64,000 nt of DNA from CAIKMD01 sp963740675 (lineage in GTDB: Bacteria; Pseudomonadota; Alphaproteobacteria; ATCC43930; CGMCC-115725): the NCBI GenBank assembly GCA_963740675.1, contig CAVUFS010000004.1:434001-498000 (forward strand), given 5' to 3'. The translations under genes and the position numbers were made by a program. Positions within the stretch are counted from its first letter, which is position 1, and each line of letters starts with the position of its first letter. Positions 29,719 to 39,294 of this stretch are shown here, one piece after another. Below the pieces are notes generated by a model. That model had not been told where the DNA came from, did not search any database, and saw only the letters and a list, made by a program, of their open reading frames with translations.

Positions 29719-32700
29719 ATGGGGGCGGAAGAGGATCGCGTGGTTAGTATGTTGACCAGGTTGAAACAGATCGGGCTGGGATGGCATGCGCTCTCGCGCC
29801 AGTGGCGCCGCGCGCCCCGTCCCGCCGTCACCACGACACCCGAAGCCGCACGTCACGCGCGCCCGCCGCGCATGATCGCGTACGGCGCAGCCCTCCTGAT
29901 ACTGGCGCTGCTCGCCGTCGATGGCGGCGCGATCTGGCATCTGCGCCAAAGCGCAATGCGGAGCGCCGAAGACAGCCTCGGCAAGCTCAATCGCGTGCTC
30001 GAAGAGCAATCGGTGCGAACGCTGCAGGGCGCCGATCTCGTACTCAACGCCATCGACGCGGAATTCGTCAGCGCCGGCATCCGCGACGCGGTGCAGTTCC
30101 GGCGCAGCGCGAACAGCAGCGATGCGCATCTCGGCTTGGCGCGTAAGATCTCCGGCCTGCCGCAGATCTCGGCGTTGTTTCTCGTCGATGCGTCCGGCAC
30201 GGTACTGAGCACCTCGGGCCCTCGCCTCGCCCATGAGATCAACATCCACGACCGCCCCGATTTCATCTCGCTGCGCGATCACCCGGGCCTCGGCACGGTC
30301 ATCAGCGCGCCCGTCACCGGGCAGACGGACGGTGCCTCGACGATCTACCTCGCACGCCGCTTGAACGGGCTCGACGGCCGTTTCCTCGGCATCGTCGCGG
30401 CGGCGATCCGTCTCGACTACTTCGAGAATTTCTATCGCGATGTCTCGATCGGCCCCGGCAGCGCCATCGCCTTGTGGCGCACGGATGGCGCGCTGGTGAC
30501 CCGCTTTCCCACGACCCCGGGTGACAGCAAAGCCGTTCTCGACAGCCCGCTGACCGGCGACAACACGCCGAGCGCGAAATTCGGTCCGGTGCGCACGACC
30601 AATCCCGTCACGGGCGAGCCCGTGATCCTCGCCGGCCAGCGCCTGGGTGCCTATCCGCTCGTCGCGACGACATCCCTCACAATCGAGAGCATCCTCGCAA
30701 CCTGGAAAATCGAAGCCGCGATCGTTGCCGCGATCGGCGCGATCCTCAGCGCCGCGATCGCCGCGATTGCCGTGCTGTTCCGCCGGCATTTCATCGCGCA
30801 ATTGATGATGACCCGCGCCTATGCGCGGCTCGCCGACGAAAGCCAGGCGCGCCGCGATCTCGTGCGCGCGGTGGAGCGTGCGGAGGCGATCGCCACCGAG
30901 CGCCGTCTCGCTCAAGAAGCGTTGCAGCACAGCGAGCGGCGCTTCCGCGACATCGCCGAGTTCAGCGCCGACTGGATTTGGGAATCCGACGTTAATCACC
31001 GCTTCACTTTCCTGAGCGGCGAAGGCTCGCAGGCGATTTACGGCAAGACGCGCTGGGACATCGCCGGTGCGGACCCTCTGACCGATCCTTATTGGCGGCG
31101 CCACAAGGCCGATCTCGACGCGCGCCGGCCCTTCCGTGGCTTCCGCTTCACCATCACCTGGCCTGGCAGCGATTCCGCACAGCATTTCTCGGCCAGCGGC
31201 AAGCCGATCGTCGACGATGAAGGCCGCTTCCAGGGCTATCGCGGAACGATCACCAATGAGACCGAGGCAATCGTCGCGAGCCAGCGCGCTCGCCTCGCCG
31301 ATCGCCTGCTGCGCGACGCCGTCGACAGCATCTCCGAAGGCTTCGTGATTTTCGATCCCGAAGACCGGCTGGTCATGTCGAACGAGGCCTATCGCCGGAT
31401 GTATCCGGAGATCGCCGATCTGATGGTACCGGGCACGACCTTCGAGGCCATCATTCGCGCCGGCGTGGCGCGCGGCCAATTCGCCGATGCCGAAAATCGC
31501 GAAGAGGAATGGATTGCCGAGCGCATCGGCCGGCATCGCCAGACCGAAGGCGCGGTCGAGCAGCGCTTGAGCGGCGACCGCTGGGCGCTCGCTTCCGAGC
31601 GCCGTATGAGCGATGGCGGCACCGCCGGCCTGCGCATCGACATCACCGCGTTGAAAAAAGCGCAATTCGCCCTTAACGAAAGCCAGGTTCGGCTCGACGA
31701 AGCTGAAAAGATCGCGCAGCTCGGCTGCTCCGATTACGACCTCGTCAGCAACAAGCTCACCTGGTCGAACGAGACGTATCGCATCTTCGGCCTCGACCTG
31801 GGCGATCTTCCGCCGACCGGCGAGACCTATCTCGCCCTCGTCGACCCGCGCGATCGCGAGCGCGTGCAGGCGCTCTGGGCCGAGCTCAACAACGGCGTTA
31901 AGCCCGAGCCGACCGAATACTGGATCATTCGCCCTGACGGTCAGGCCCGCCTCATCCATCGCGACCACGAGATCATTCGCGACAAACGCGGCGCGCCGGT
32001 GCGCATCGTCAGCACCTTGCAGGACGTGACCGAACAACGCGCCGCCGAGCAGCGCTCGCGCGAGCTCGAGCGCCTGCTCATCCACTCGCAGAAGCTCGAA
32101 GCGCTCGGCACCATGGCCGGCGGCCTGGCGCATGAGCTCAACAACATCCTCGCGCCAGTCCTGTCGCTGGCGAAAGTCGCGCTCGAAGATTTCCCGGCCG
32201 ATTCCGCGACGCGCCAAGATCTCGAGATGGTCGTCGTCGCCAGCCAGCGGGCGCGCGATCTCGTGCGCCAGGTCCTCGCCTTCGGCCGCAAGCAGGCGAT
32301 GGAGAAACGGCTGATCGAGCCCGCCGCGACGATTCATCAGACGTTGCGCATGATGCGCGCGACCGTGCCGGCATCAATCGAGCTGGCCGAATTGCTCGAG
32401 CCGGTTCCCGCGATCCATGCCGATCCCGATCAACTACAGCAGGTCATCGTCAATCTGGTGACCAATGCGCAGCAGGCGATCGGCGATCGCATGGGCAAGA
32501 TCACCATCAGCCTCAACCAGATTCCCAGCCCGACAGATCAGAGCGCGCGGCTTGTACGTCTCGCCGTCGCCGATGATGGCTGCGGTATGGAAGAGATCCT
32601 CGCGCAGCGCATCTTCGAGCCGTTCTTCACCACGCGCGAAGCCGATCGCGGCAGCGGCCTCGGTCTATCGGTGGTGCATGGCATCGTCACCAGCCATGGC

Positions 32701-32808
32701 GGCCAGATCGAGCTGCGCACGGCGCCGGGCCAGGGATCGGAATTCGCCATTATCCTGCCGGCCGCCGAGCGGCGCGACCTCATCAGCCTCGTGCAAAGCG
32801 CGGCATAA
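29719..32808 (+). CDS. Membrane-bound PAS sensor histidine kinase
   Basis: A 1029-residue protein. A membrane helix (about 52-72), a periplasmic PDC/Cache-like sensor (LVLNAIDAEF to LRTTN-type end, about 75-315) and a second helix (about 330-355) precede several cytoplasmic PAS domains (about 400-790; DWIWESDVNHRFTFLSG, EGFVIFDPEDRLVMSN, KLTWSNETYRIFGLD). The HisKA phospho-acceptor is His805 (GGLAHELNNILAP). The HATPase has NLVTNAQQAIGD, DDGCGM and GSGLGLSVVHGIV. It phosphorylates the receiver protein encoded 22 bp downstream. A GTG at 29740 or an ATG at 29749 are alternative starts, and AAGAGGA sits just before the GTG. Confidence 0.9.
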   Translation: MGAEEDRVVSMLTRLKQIGLGWHALSRQWRRAPRPAVTTTPEAARHARPPRMIAYGAALLILALLAVDGGAIWHLRQSAMRSAEDSLGKLNRVLEEQSVRTLQGADLVLNAIDAEFVSAGIRDAVQFRRSANSSDAHLGLARKISGLPQISALFLVDASGTVLSTSGPRLAHEINIHDRPDFISLRDHPGLGTVISAPVTGQTDGASTIYLARRLNGLDGRFLGIVAAAIRLDYFENFYRDVSIGPGSAIALWRTDGALVTRFPTTPGDSKAVLDSPLTGDNTPSAKFGPVRTTNPVTGEPVILAGQRLGAYPLVATTSLTIESILATWKIEAAIVAAIGAILSAAIAAIAVLFRRHFIAQLMMTRAYARLADESQARRDLVRAVERAEAIATERRLAQEALQHSERRFRDIAEFSADWIWESDVNHRFTFLSGEGSQAIYGKTRWDIAGADPLTDPYWRRHKADLDARRPFRGFRFTITWPGSDSAQHFSASGKPIVDDEGRFQGYRGTITNETEAIVASQRARLADRLLRDAVDSISEGFVIFDPEDRLVMSNEAYRRMYPEIADLMVPGTTFEAIIRAGVARGQFADAENREEEWIAERIGRHRQTEGAVEQRLSGDRWALASERRMSDGGTAGLRIDITALKKAQFALNESQVRLDEAEKIAQLGCSDYDLVSNKLTWSNETYRIFGLDLGDLPPTGETYLALVDPRDRERVQALWAELNNGVKPEPTEYWIIRPDGQARLIHRDHEIIRDKRGAPVRIVSTLQDVTEQRAAEQRSRELERLLIHSQKLEALGTMAGGLAHELNNILAPVLSLAKVALEDFPADSATRQDLEMVVVASQRARDLVRQVLAFGRKQAMEKRLIEPAATIHQTLRMMRATVPASIELAELLEPVPAIHADPDQLQQVIVNLVTNAQQAIGDRMGKITISLNQIPSPTDQSARLVRLAVADDGCGMEEILAQRIFEPFFTTREADRGSGLGLSVVHGIVTSHGGQIELRTAPGQGSEFAIILPAAERRDLISLVQSAA

Positions 32809-32830
32809 AGCGGCATAAATAAGGGTAGCG

Positions 32831-33337
32831 ATGCGCTCGGACACCATCCTCATCATCGACGACGAGCCGATGATCCGCCATCTGGCGGCGCGCATTCTCG
32901 ACCGCGCCGGCTATCGGACGGTCAGCGCCGCGAACGGCATCCAGGGGCTCGCCTGCTTTCGCCGCGAGCGGCCGGCGCTGGTCATCACCGACCTCATCAT
33001 GCCTGAGCGCGAGGGCATCGAGACCATCCGCTGCATCCTGCGCGAAGGCGCCGGCACCCCGATCATTGCGATTTCCGGCGGCACCCTGACAGGAACGGCC
33101 GATTTCCTTGCCATGGCGCGCGAATTGGGCGCCACCGCGATCCTACGCAAGCCGTTCGAGCCGATCGAGCTACTAATGCTGGTAGAGCGCTGTCTCGGCG
33201 ACGAGTTCCGTCTCGACCTCCGGGGCCAATCTCGCGGATTAAATCCGCGCCGCCTGCCAGTCCCGGTTGTCCTGCCACAATGCTGGCACGATCAGGCAAC
33301 AGATTGTTCAAATAGAAGATCGGAATTGTGGTCGTAA
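32831..33337 (+). CDS. Single-domain response regulator (CheY-like receiver)
   Basis: A 168-residue protein with one receiver domain. The acidic pocket is IIDDEP (Asp10/Asp11), the phospho-acceptor is Asp54 (VITDLIMPE), and the conserved Lys is in ILRKPFEP. Residues after about 125 are Pro/Arg-rich and match no output domain, so it probably acts through protein contacts or phosphotransfer. It is the likely partner of the histidine kinase immediately upstream. Confidence 0.87.
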   Translation: MRSDTILIIDDEPMIRHLAARILDRAGYRTVSAANGIQGLACFRRERPALVITDLIMPEREGIETIRCILREGAGTPIIAISGGTLTGTADFLAMARELGATAILRKPFEPIELLMLVERCLGDEFRLDLRGQSRGLNPRRLPVPVVLPQCWHDQATDCSNRRSELWS

Positions 33338-33488
33338 TATGGAGAAAAAGGCGATCGCCATCCGATGTGAGTTTTTCCTGTGACGATCGCGATTTGTCGC
33401 ACAAAACTCGAAGTTTGACGCATAAAAGCCGAGATTACCCCCAAAGATTTCTTCCACTGCTGATGTGGTCTTATGCAGGAGGAAGAAA

Positions 33489-34034
33489 ATGGCTGTTACG
33501 ACATTCGCGGACGATGTGGTCCAGAACCTTCCCCGTCTCGAGGGCTTTGCCCGTCGTCTCGCCGGCAATCGCAGCTTTGCAGATGATCTCGTCCAAGAGA
33601 CCGTCTTGCGTGCCCTCGTTCACGCCGATCAATTCCGCCCGGGCACCAATTTGCTCGCCTGGCTGACCACTATTCTTCGCAACGCGTATTTCAACGAGAA
33701 GCGCCGGCAGCGCCGCATCGGTCCGCTGGATCCGACCAGCGTGCCCGCCCCCGCGATCAGCGACGAGCAGGAATGGCATCTGCGCATGCGCGATGTGACC
33801 TGCCGCTTCGCGACCCTGCCCGCGGCACAGCGCGAGGCGCTGATGCTCGTCGGTGCGAACGGGTACTCCTATGATCACGCAGCGAAGCTCGCCGGTTGTG
33901 CCGTCGGCACGATGAAGAGCCGCGTGTCGCGTGCCCGCACCGAGCTTCAGAACATGCTCGATCGCGGCGACATCCCGGCTTGGACGCGCGAGCTCTACAA
34001 CCGCGATCTCGAACACCTCGATAAGGCGGCTTGA
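33489..34034 (+). CDS. ECF-subfamily RNA polymerase sigma factor
   Basis: A 181-residue protein with ATG at 33489 after AGGAGGAAG. Region 2 is LEGFARRLAGNRSFADDLVQ and ETVLRALVHADQF, with LLAWLTTILRNAYFNEKRR. Region 4 is FATLPAAQREALMLVGANGYS followed by GTMKSRVSRARTEL. It resembles alphaproteobacterial stress ECF factors. No NepR/PhyR pair or membrane anti-sigma gene is adjacent. A strong terminator follows the gene. Confidence 0.9.
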   Translation: MAVTTFADDVVQNLPRLEGFARRLAGNRSFADDLVQETVLRALVHADQFRPGTNLLAWLTTILRNAYFNEKRRQRRIGPLDPTSVPAPAISDEQEWHLRMRDVTCRFATLPAAQREALMLVGANGYSYDHAAKLAGCAVGTMKSRVSRARTELQNMLDRGDIPAWTRELYNRDLEHLDKAA

Positions 34035-34083
34035 TCGCCGGCATCCTCGATAGCCGCCTTCCTCGATCGTAAGGCCGCAAGGC

Positions 34084-34122
34084 AGCGGGTTCCGGGTTTG
34101 TCCCGGAACCCGCTTTCTTTTT
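34084..34122 (+). terminator. Rho-independent terminator of the ECF sigma gene
   Basis: A perfect 13-bp stem, AGCGGGTTCCGGG (34084-34096) and CCCGGAACCCGCT (34102-34114), with a 5-nt loop, is followed by TTCTTTTT. It ends transcription of the sigma gene before the convergent BrkB-type gene. Confidence 0.85.
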
Positions 34123-34138
34123 CCCCGACAGAATTGAA

Positions 34139-35131
34139 TCAATCGCGCTGGCGTGCACGGCGTCGCGGCTTCTTCGTCTGGTTGACGGGCCCGAGCCGCG
34201 CGCGCTCGGCCGCCATGCGGCTCTCGAGCTCCGCATTGAGCTCGGCACCGAGCAGCACGACGAACGCGGCGATGTAGAGCCACAGCAGCAGCACCACGAC
34301 GCCGCCAAGCGGACCGTAGCTTACATCGTAAGACGCAACCCTGGAGACATAGAGCGCGAAGAGCGCGGAGCTGCCGATCCAGACGATTGTCGTTAGGGCC
34401 ACGCCCCACGCGCCCCATGGCCGCGCGCTCGCCTCGCGCATTGGGCCAAAGCGATAAACGCCGGCGATCGCGAGCGCGACCAGTAACGTGAGCGCGGGCC
34501 AGCGCAGAATATCGACCAGCAACCGCGTCCGATCAGAGAACGGCAACAGCCAATTGATCGCCAGCGGCAAGACGGCGAAGAGGATCAAGGACAGCAGCGC
34601 GAAAACAATCGAGCAGAGCGAAAGCACCAGCGCCGCGAGCTGGAAGCGGAGATAGCCGCGCGTTTCCTTTTGCTCATAAGCCGCATCGAGCGCGGAGATC
34701 ATGGCGGACGCGGCGGATTGCGCGCTCCAGATCGCCACTCCAAGGCCGAGGATCAAGCGCAGGCCCAGCGCCAATTCCGGCTTGGCGGCAAGAAGCCTTA
34801 GGAAATTCGTCACGATGTCGATCACATCGTCAGGCAGCAGGCCGATCATCGATCGGATTTGGTTCTCGACCTCCACGGGATTGAACATAAGCCCGTAGAC
34901 CGAGACGACCGCGGTGAGGCTCGAAGGGATCGCGACGAAGATATAGAACGCAACCCCCGCAGCGAGGATCGAGACATTGTCGCGGCCGACGCGGGCGCCG
35001 GTCGCGAGCAAGATGCTCCACCATTCGTGGCGCACGATCTCGCGCCAGTGCCTGGCCTGCGGAATGATCCGCGTCGTCAGCGCCCGTTTGGCGTCGCGCA
35101 GAATCTTCGCGTCAGGAATGCCGGCCGACAT
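34139..35131 (-). CDS. YihY/BrkB-family inner-membrane protein
   Basis: A 330-residue protein with six or so hydrophobic segments. Family motifs visible are DNVSILAAGVAFYIFVAIPS near residue 52 and the Gly-rich SYGPLGGVVVLLLWLYIAAF region near 270, then LGAELNAELE. The family was once called RNase BN or serum-resistance BrkB; its transport role is unsettled. The C-terminus is basic and cytoplasmic (KKPRRRARQRD). Confidence 0.9.
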   Translation of the reverse strand: MSAGIPDAKILRDAKRALTTRIIPQARHWREIVRHEWWSILLATGARVGRDNVSILAAGVAFYIFVAIPSSLTAVVSVYGLMFNPVEVENQIRSMIGLLPDDVIDIVTNFLRLLAAKPELALGLRLILGLGVAIWSAQSAASAMISALDAAYEQKETRGYLRFQLAALVLSLCSIVFALLSLILFAVLPLAINWLLPFSDRTRLLVDILRWPALTLLVALAIAGVYRFGPMREASARPWGAWGVALTTIVWIGSSALFALYVSRVASYDVSYGPLGGVVVLLLWLYIAAFVVLLGAELNAELESRMAAERARLGPVNQTKKPRRRARQRD

Positions 35132-35198
35132 CGAGCGTGCCTCGCAAGGCGCGCGTTCCCCGACGGGAGCACGCGTCGTCGATTCAACCGGAAATGCT

Positions 35199-35241
35199 AA
35201 GCCCGGTTCCGCGCCGGCAACGCCAGCACGAAACCGGGCTT
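35199..35241 (-). terminator. Possible terminator hairpin after the amidohydrolase gene
   Basis: The arms AAGCCCGGTT (35199-35208) and AACCGGGCTT (35232-35241) are perfect inverted repeats flanking a 23-nt GC-rich loop. It lies just beyond the amidohydrolase stop (35255) on the minus strand. There is no clear T-run, so the terminator role is uncertain. Confidence 0.35.
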
Positions 35242-35254
35242 GTTTACGGCTCGC

Positions 35255-36295
35255 CTATTTCGCGGGTACGGCTTCGCGGATTGCTGCCTTGACCGTGGCC
35301 GGAGCCGGGTCACGCAGCTTCAGGATGCGCCTTGCATTGCCCTGAAAGATCTTTTCCTGGTCGGCCTGGGACATGCCGGTCTCGCCGAAATATTTCAGCG
35401 CGGCCGTCGGATTCCAGCACGGATAGTCGCTGCCATACATCACGTGATCGACGCCGTAGAAATCGATCGCGAATTTGATGCCGGCGGTGTGCGGCGACAC
35501 CGTGTCCGTATACATGCGGCGGAGATATTCGCTCGGCAGCCGTGGCAGCTTGGCCGCGCCGGAATTCTTGTCCATACGGCCCGCCTGATAGGGCAGCGCG
35601 CCGCCGGTATGCGACATGAACAGCTTGAGGTTCGGATGCCGCTCCATGATGCCCGAGAGCACAAGGCGATAGGCGGCGACGCTGACATCGACGACACGGC
35701 CAAGGCTGAGGTACAGCGCGCCGTTATAGCCGTCGAGAATGTCCTCGTAGATACCGTCGGTCGGGTGGAGGAACAGCGGCACATCGAGCGCTTCGACGCG
35801 GTCGTAGAACGGCTCCAGCCGCGCCGCGTCGATATGGGGATCGGAGCCGACACTGCCCGGCAGATTGATGCCGACGAGGCCGAGCGTGTTGACCGCGTGC
35901 TCCATCACCTCAATCGCGATTTTGGTGTCGTTGAGCGGAACAACGCCGGTGCCCCAGAAGCGGCCGGCATATTGGCGCTGACGCGCGGCCATTTCCTCGT
36001 TCCACATCATGCAGATGTCGCGGGCTTCTTCGCCCTCGAAATCGGTGAAGGAAACGGTGAACGGCCCGACCGAGCAGATCACACCCATGCCGGGATCGAG
36101 CGTATCGAGATGGGCGAGCTGGGCCTCGAGATCGAACCACTCGCCGCCGACATTGGAGATGCGCTTACCCTCGTGGCGCCAATACGTGTAACCGCCCTTA
36201 TTATTGGGCTGGGCGCGCGGATAGTCCTTGCGCTGGCAGAGGTACTCGAGGACCGAACGCGGCCGCCAGTGGAAATGGGAATCGATGATGCGCAT
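35255..36295 (-). CDS. Amidohydrolase family protein (ACMSD-like)
   Basis: A 346-residue protein. The ATG at 36295 (MRIIDSHFHWRPRS) is preferred: it places the metal-binding His7-x-His9 at the very N-terminus, as in the family, and follows CAGGAGAC. Later motifs include KLFMSHTGGALPY and the conserved Asp in VMYGSDYPCWNP. It is a second amidohydrolase_2 member in the window, not closely similar to the one at 6305-7273. Monocistronic by position. Substrate unknown; an aromatic acid or ring-cleavage product is typical. Confidence 0.86.
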   Translation of the reverse strand: MRIIDSHFHWRPRSVLEYLCQRKDYPRAQPNNKGGYTYWRHEGKRISNVGGEWFDLEAQLAHLDTLDPGMGVICSVGPFTVSFTDFEGEEARDICMMWNEEMAARQRQYAGRFWGTGVVPLNDTKIAIEVMEHAVNTLGLVGINLPGSVGSDPHIDAARLEPFYDRVEALDVPLFLHPTDGIYEDILDGYNGALYLSLGRVVDVSVAAYRLVLSGIMERHPNLKLFMSHTGGALPYQAGRMDKNSGAAKLPRLPSEYLRRMYTDTVSPHTAGIKFAIDFYGVDHVMYGSDYPCWNPTAALKYFGETGMSQADQEKIFQGNARRILKLRDPAPATVKAAIREAVPAK

Positions 36296-36508
36296 CAAGG
36301 GTCTCCTGCCGGTCAAATGCCGCCGCTGTACCGCGGCTGGGCTCTAATCCAACGAGGGTAAACCAGTCCAGCGGCGACGGGAAGCCCCTGTCCGGGCCCG
36401 CTCCCCGAAGGTCCGGCCCGATGTTCAGCCGGGCTTGGAGGACCCGCCGGGTTGCTCTAGACCACTGACGAGGCGCGTCGGCGCCTCCGATTGAGAAAAG
36501 GGTTGCCC

Positions 36509-36853
36509 ATGCCGAATTCCGAGGACCGCCAGCGCAAGGTCGCCGACCTCATCAACCAGATCGAAAGCCTGATGGGCCAGGCGCTGAAAGAGGAACGGCT
36601 CGACGACGTGCCGGATGATTCGCTGGGCCAGCTTTTCGCCAGTGTGCTGCGCCTTTACGCCGCCAAGATCGAGAGCGGCGATCTGATGCGCTGTTTCCCG
36701 AGCGGCAGCGGCGTCACCGCGACCGACGCGCTAGCCTCCTGCACCGCCATTCTCCAAGCCGCCGATATCTCGATTTTCAGCCTCAATCACTGGCAGTCGA
36801 TGACCACCATCGGCAAGCACCTGCCCGACGACGAGGAAGAGCCGAGCGAATAA
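36509..36853 (+). CDS. Conserved-looking hypothetical protein
   Basis: A 114-residue soluble protein from ATG 36509 (AAAAGGG upstream). It is acidic and mostly helical: KVADLINQIESLMGQALKEE, then DDSLGQLFASVLRLYAAKIE, with a DDEEEPSE tail. The middle segment GVTATDALASCTAILQAADI may bind a partner. No family is recognised. The upstream 190 bp show no gene or clear hairpin. Confidence 0.55.
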   Translation: MPNSEDRQRKVADLINQIESLMGQALKEERLDDVPDDSLGQLFASVLRLYAAKIESGDLMRCFPSGSGVTATDALASCTAILQAADISIFSLNHWQSMTTIGKHLPDDEEEPSE

Positions 36854-37017
36854 CGCCCTCGCAATGTGGCGATATCGCGCGCGCGCCGGCGCGAGAATCC
36901 CAATTTTTACGCGCGGCTGCCCCGTTTTTGATCGAAATGGGTGATCTCATCATCGTCCATCGATAGCCGGTCATTGCAACGTGCCGGGCCTTGGGTATCA
37001 AGACGATGGGGTGGCCG

Positions 37018-37299
37018 ATGGAATTGTCGCCGTCATTCACCGCCTGTTCTCGTATCCTGCTGAACGCCGAGCTGCGGCACGATCTCTTCAAGATCGAATA
37101 TCTGCTGACGACACTCGGCAACGCGCCGCCGGAAACAAGCGAGCAGGTTTACGACATAGAGTGGCTACGCAATCGCCACCGCTTTCTGAACACGGTCCTT
37201 GCCCGCCGACGCGTATTGCAGCAAGAGAAGGTCGTTGATCTCGCCGCGTGGCGCCGCGCCGCCGCGACAAATGAGAGCGCGCTCGCCGACGTCGCCTGA
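37018..37299 (+). CDS. Hypothetical protein
   Basis: A 93-residue protein if the ATG at 37018 is used (GGGGTGG upstream). In-frame starts at 37006 and 36991 are alternatives. It is helical and charged, with LLNAELRHDLFKIEYLLTTL and DIEWLRNRHRFLNTVLARRR. No signal, membrane segment or motif is recognised. It precedes the lipoprotein gene by 86 bp. Confidence 0.5.
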   Translation: MELSPSFTACSRILLNAELRHDLFKIEYLLTTLGNAPPETSEQVYDIEWLRNRHRFLNTVLARRRVLQQEKVVDLAAWRRAAATNESALADVA

Positions 37300-37385
37300 A
37301 CACCCCCGTGCGTTGAACGCCTCACAACTGTCACAAAGAATGCGATAGGCTTCCTCTCCGCGGTACGGCGAAGCGGGAGGACATT

Positions 37386-37703
37386 ATGCGAATGGCGGCG
37401 AGTAAGCCCGTTAGACGAGGCGGATTGCCTCTGCTCTGCGCGCTCTTTCTTCTCGGCGGGTGTACCCCAACGGTGTCTCCAGAGACTCAGGCTAGTTATG
37501 TCAGCGCGGTCGCCACACCATTATATGTTGCGCTGAAAGTGCCGGTCTGTGCGGCGACGCTTGTCATGGCAGCGCCCCTCGGGGCGCTACAGGGCCTCGC
37601 CGCACCTGGCCAACAGGGTTCGCTGCAGCCCGATCTCCGGCCGAGCCTCGATGCGGGCATTGTTGATAATTGCGGCCCGCCCTATGTCTTGCCGGCCTAC
37701 TAG
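37386..37703 (+). CDS. Small predicted lipoprotein
   Basis: A 105-residue protein with an ATG after GGGAGGAC. The N-terminus is basic (SKPVRRGG) with a hydrophobic core (LPLLCALFLL) and a lipobox LGGC, so Cys26 or thereabouts would be lipidated. The mature part has a hydrophobic stretch (VCAATLVMAAPLGALQGLAA) and a short C-terminus. Its stop overlaps the acyltransferase stop on the other strand by 4 bp (CTAG). Confidence 0.65.
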   Translation: MRMAASKPVRRGGLPLLCALFLLGGCTPTVSPETQASYVSAVATPLYVALKVPVCAATLVMAAPLGALQGLAAPGQQGSLQPDLRPSLDAGIVDNCGPPYVLPAY

Positions 37704-38845
37704 GACTCGGCGGGCTTGAGCAATGGCGGTGCAAGCCGCGGGCGAATGCGAATGCGCTGATGCCAGCGATAAGCTGGCCGCTCGATCGCGAAATAGAACA
37801 ACGCCCCCGCCGCCAGCGATAGCGCAACCGCAGGCACAAGCATCGCGAGATAAGTGACAAGCGGATCGCTACCGAACAATGACGCGGCCTGAACGAGCCA
37901 GGGCTGCGCGGCCTCGATCAGCGGCAGATGCACGATATAGACCGAGAACGAGATCGCTCCGATCGCGCGCAGCGGTGCCGAGCCGAAGAAACGCGCGGCA
38001 ACACCGCTCGCGCCGAGGCACAGCGCCACGGCCGCGATCAGCACCAGCGTCACGCTGAGCACGAACATCCCTGCTGAATCGGACGCGCGGACCAGGACCA
38101 TGGCCGCGGCGATGAGCGCGACGATCGCGACCGGCACGCCATAGAGCGAGAGACGACGCGGCGTTTCGCTTCCATCAAGGATCAAGCGCAGCGCGGCGCC
38201 GGCGGCGAAGAAATCGATCTGCCAATGGCTATAGGAATAGAAATCCTGCCCCGGCAGTAAGCCGCTGGTCGCCGCGGCAATCTTGATGATGGCGAAAAGC
38301 GTCGCCGCCGCAGCCAAGCCCCAGCCGAGACGGCGCGTATCGAGAGCGCGCGCGGCGAGCGGCACCAGCAGCGCGACGACGAGATAGAAATGCGCCTCGA
38401 CATCGAGCGACCAGTACTGCGCCAGCCAGCTATTGTCGGTGTAATTGGCGAAGAACAGGAAATTTGCGGCCGTGGCGAGCAGCGAATCATCCGGCGGATC
38501 GGGCGCCACCACGCGCCACAGGAGAAGAAACACGGCCGCTGGCAGGAAAACGCGCACGGCGCGTTTGGCGAGAAATTCCCAAACGAAGAAACGTTGATCG
38601 CGCGTGGCGAGAACCGCGCCGCCGGCAACGAGATAACCGCTGATCACGAAGAAGATGCCGACGCCGGCCCAGCCGATGCTGCCGATGGCCAGCACCAGCG
38701 CCGTCGTCAGCCCGTCGGAGACGATGACCTGATCGTAGAGTTGGGCAAAAGGACGGTCGAAAACATGGCGCGCGATAACCAGGAGAATGGCGACAGCACG
38801 TAGACCGTCGAGCCAGGTCAAACGCCCGGCTTCTTTTGTCACCAT
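37700..38845 (-). CDS. Acyltransferase 3 (OafA/NodX-type) integral membrane protein
   Basis: A 381-residue protein with ten or so membrane segments. The ATG at 38845 gives MVTKEAGRLTWLDGLRAVAI, placing the family R-x10-H-type motif (LDGLRAVAILLVIARHVFD) near the N-terminus. Another motif is FFVISGYLVAGG. These enzymes O-acylate glycans, lipopolysaccharide, Nod factors or antibiotics from cytoplasmic acyl donors. A start at 38893 is possible but lacks homology. No glycan genes are adjacent. Confidence 0.88.
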   Translation of the reverse strand: MVTKEAGRLTWLDGLRAVAILLVIARHVFDRPFAQLYDQVIVSDGLTTALVLAIGSIGWAGVGIFFVISGYLVAGGAVLATRDQRFFVWEFLAKRAVRVFLPAAVFLLLWRVVAPDPPDDSLLATAANFLFFANYTDNSWLAQYWSLDVEAHFYLVVALLVPLAARALDTRRLGWGLAAAATLFAIIKIAAATSGLLPGQDFYSYSHWQIDFFAAGAALRLILDGSETPRRLSLYGVPVAIVALIAAAMVLVRASDSAGMFVLSVTLVLIAAVALCLGASGVAARFFGSAPLRAIGAISFSVYIVHLPLIEAAQPWLVQAASLFGSDPLVTYLAMLVPAVALSLAAGALFYFAIERPAYRWHQRIRIRPRLAPPLLKPAES

Positions 38846-39019
38846 ACCCACCCGCACCAGCGATCCCAAGGAGCGTTGAGAATAGGGCCTCAACCCTTAA
38901 GGGATGATAGAGAGAAGCGGAACGCGAGCCGTCGCGGCGCGATTAAAAAGCGCGGATTTTAATTGCATTTTCGCTATCGGCCGAACGAAGCCGGCCGTTG
39001 GCGGTAAGTCGACGGTTGG

Positions 39020-39196
39020 TTACGCGTCCACGAAAATAGGCGCGTCCGAATGGCGGTGATGCCGAACAGAACGCTCGACTGCTTCGGCGCGGAACAGATA
39101 CTCGGCGGCAACGCCGTGAGCACCAGCAAGGGCTTCCTCGGCCGCAAGCTCGCGGAGCCAATCAGCCAACCAACTCTTTTCTGTCAAAGTCATCAT
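39020..39196 (-). CDS. Possible small protein of 58 residues
   Basis: The frame reads MMTLTEKSWLADWLRELAAEE at its start (20 residues or fewer per motif: TLTEKSWLADWLRELAAEE), then VAAEYLFRAEAVERSVRHH and a PIFVDA end. Composition is amphipathic helical and clearly protein-like, while the overlapping frames are not. The ribosome site is weak. It lies in the otherwise empty 449-bp gap between 38845 and 39295. Function unknown. Confidence 0.4.
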   Translation of the reverse strand: MMTLTEKSWLADWLRELAAEEALAGAHGVAAEYLFRAEAVERSVRHHRHSDAPIFVDA

Positions 39197-39294
39197 GATT
39201 GTAACGGTACCCGCGCATTGCGGCGTTTCCCGGGCGCAGCGATGATCGATGCTGGCGCCGGCAAGAAAATAGCAAATCGCTTCATCCGAACGCC

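Noticed and set aside
29716..32337. An 873-codon open frame antisense to the histidine kinase
   Set aside because: The sense strand has complete PAS, HisKA and HATPase motifs; the antisense product has none.
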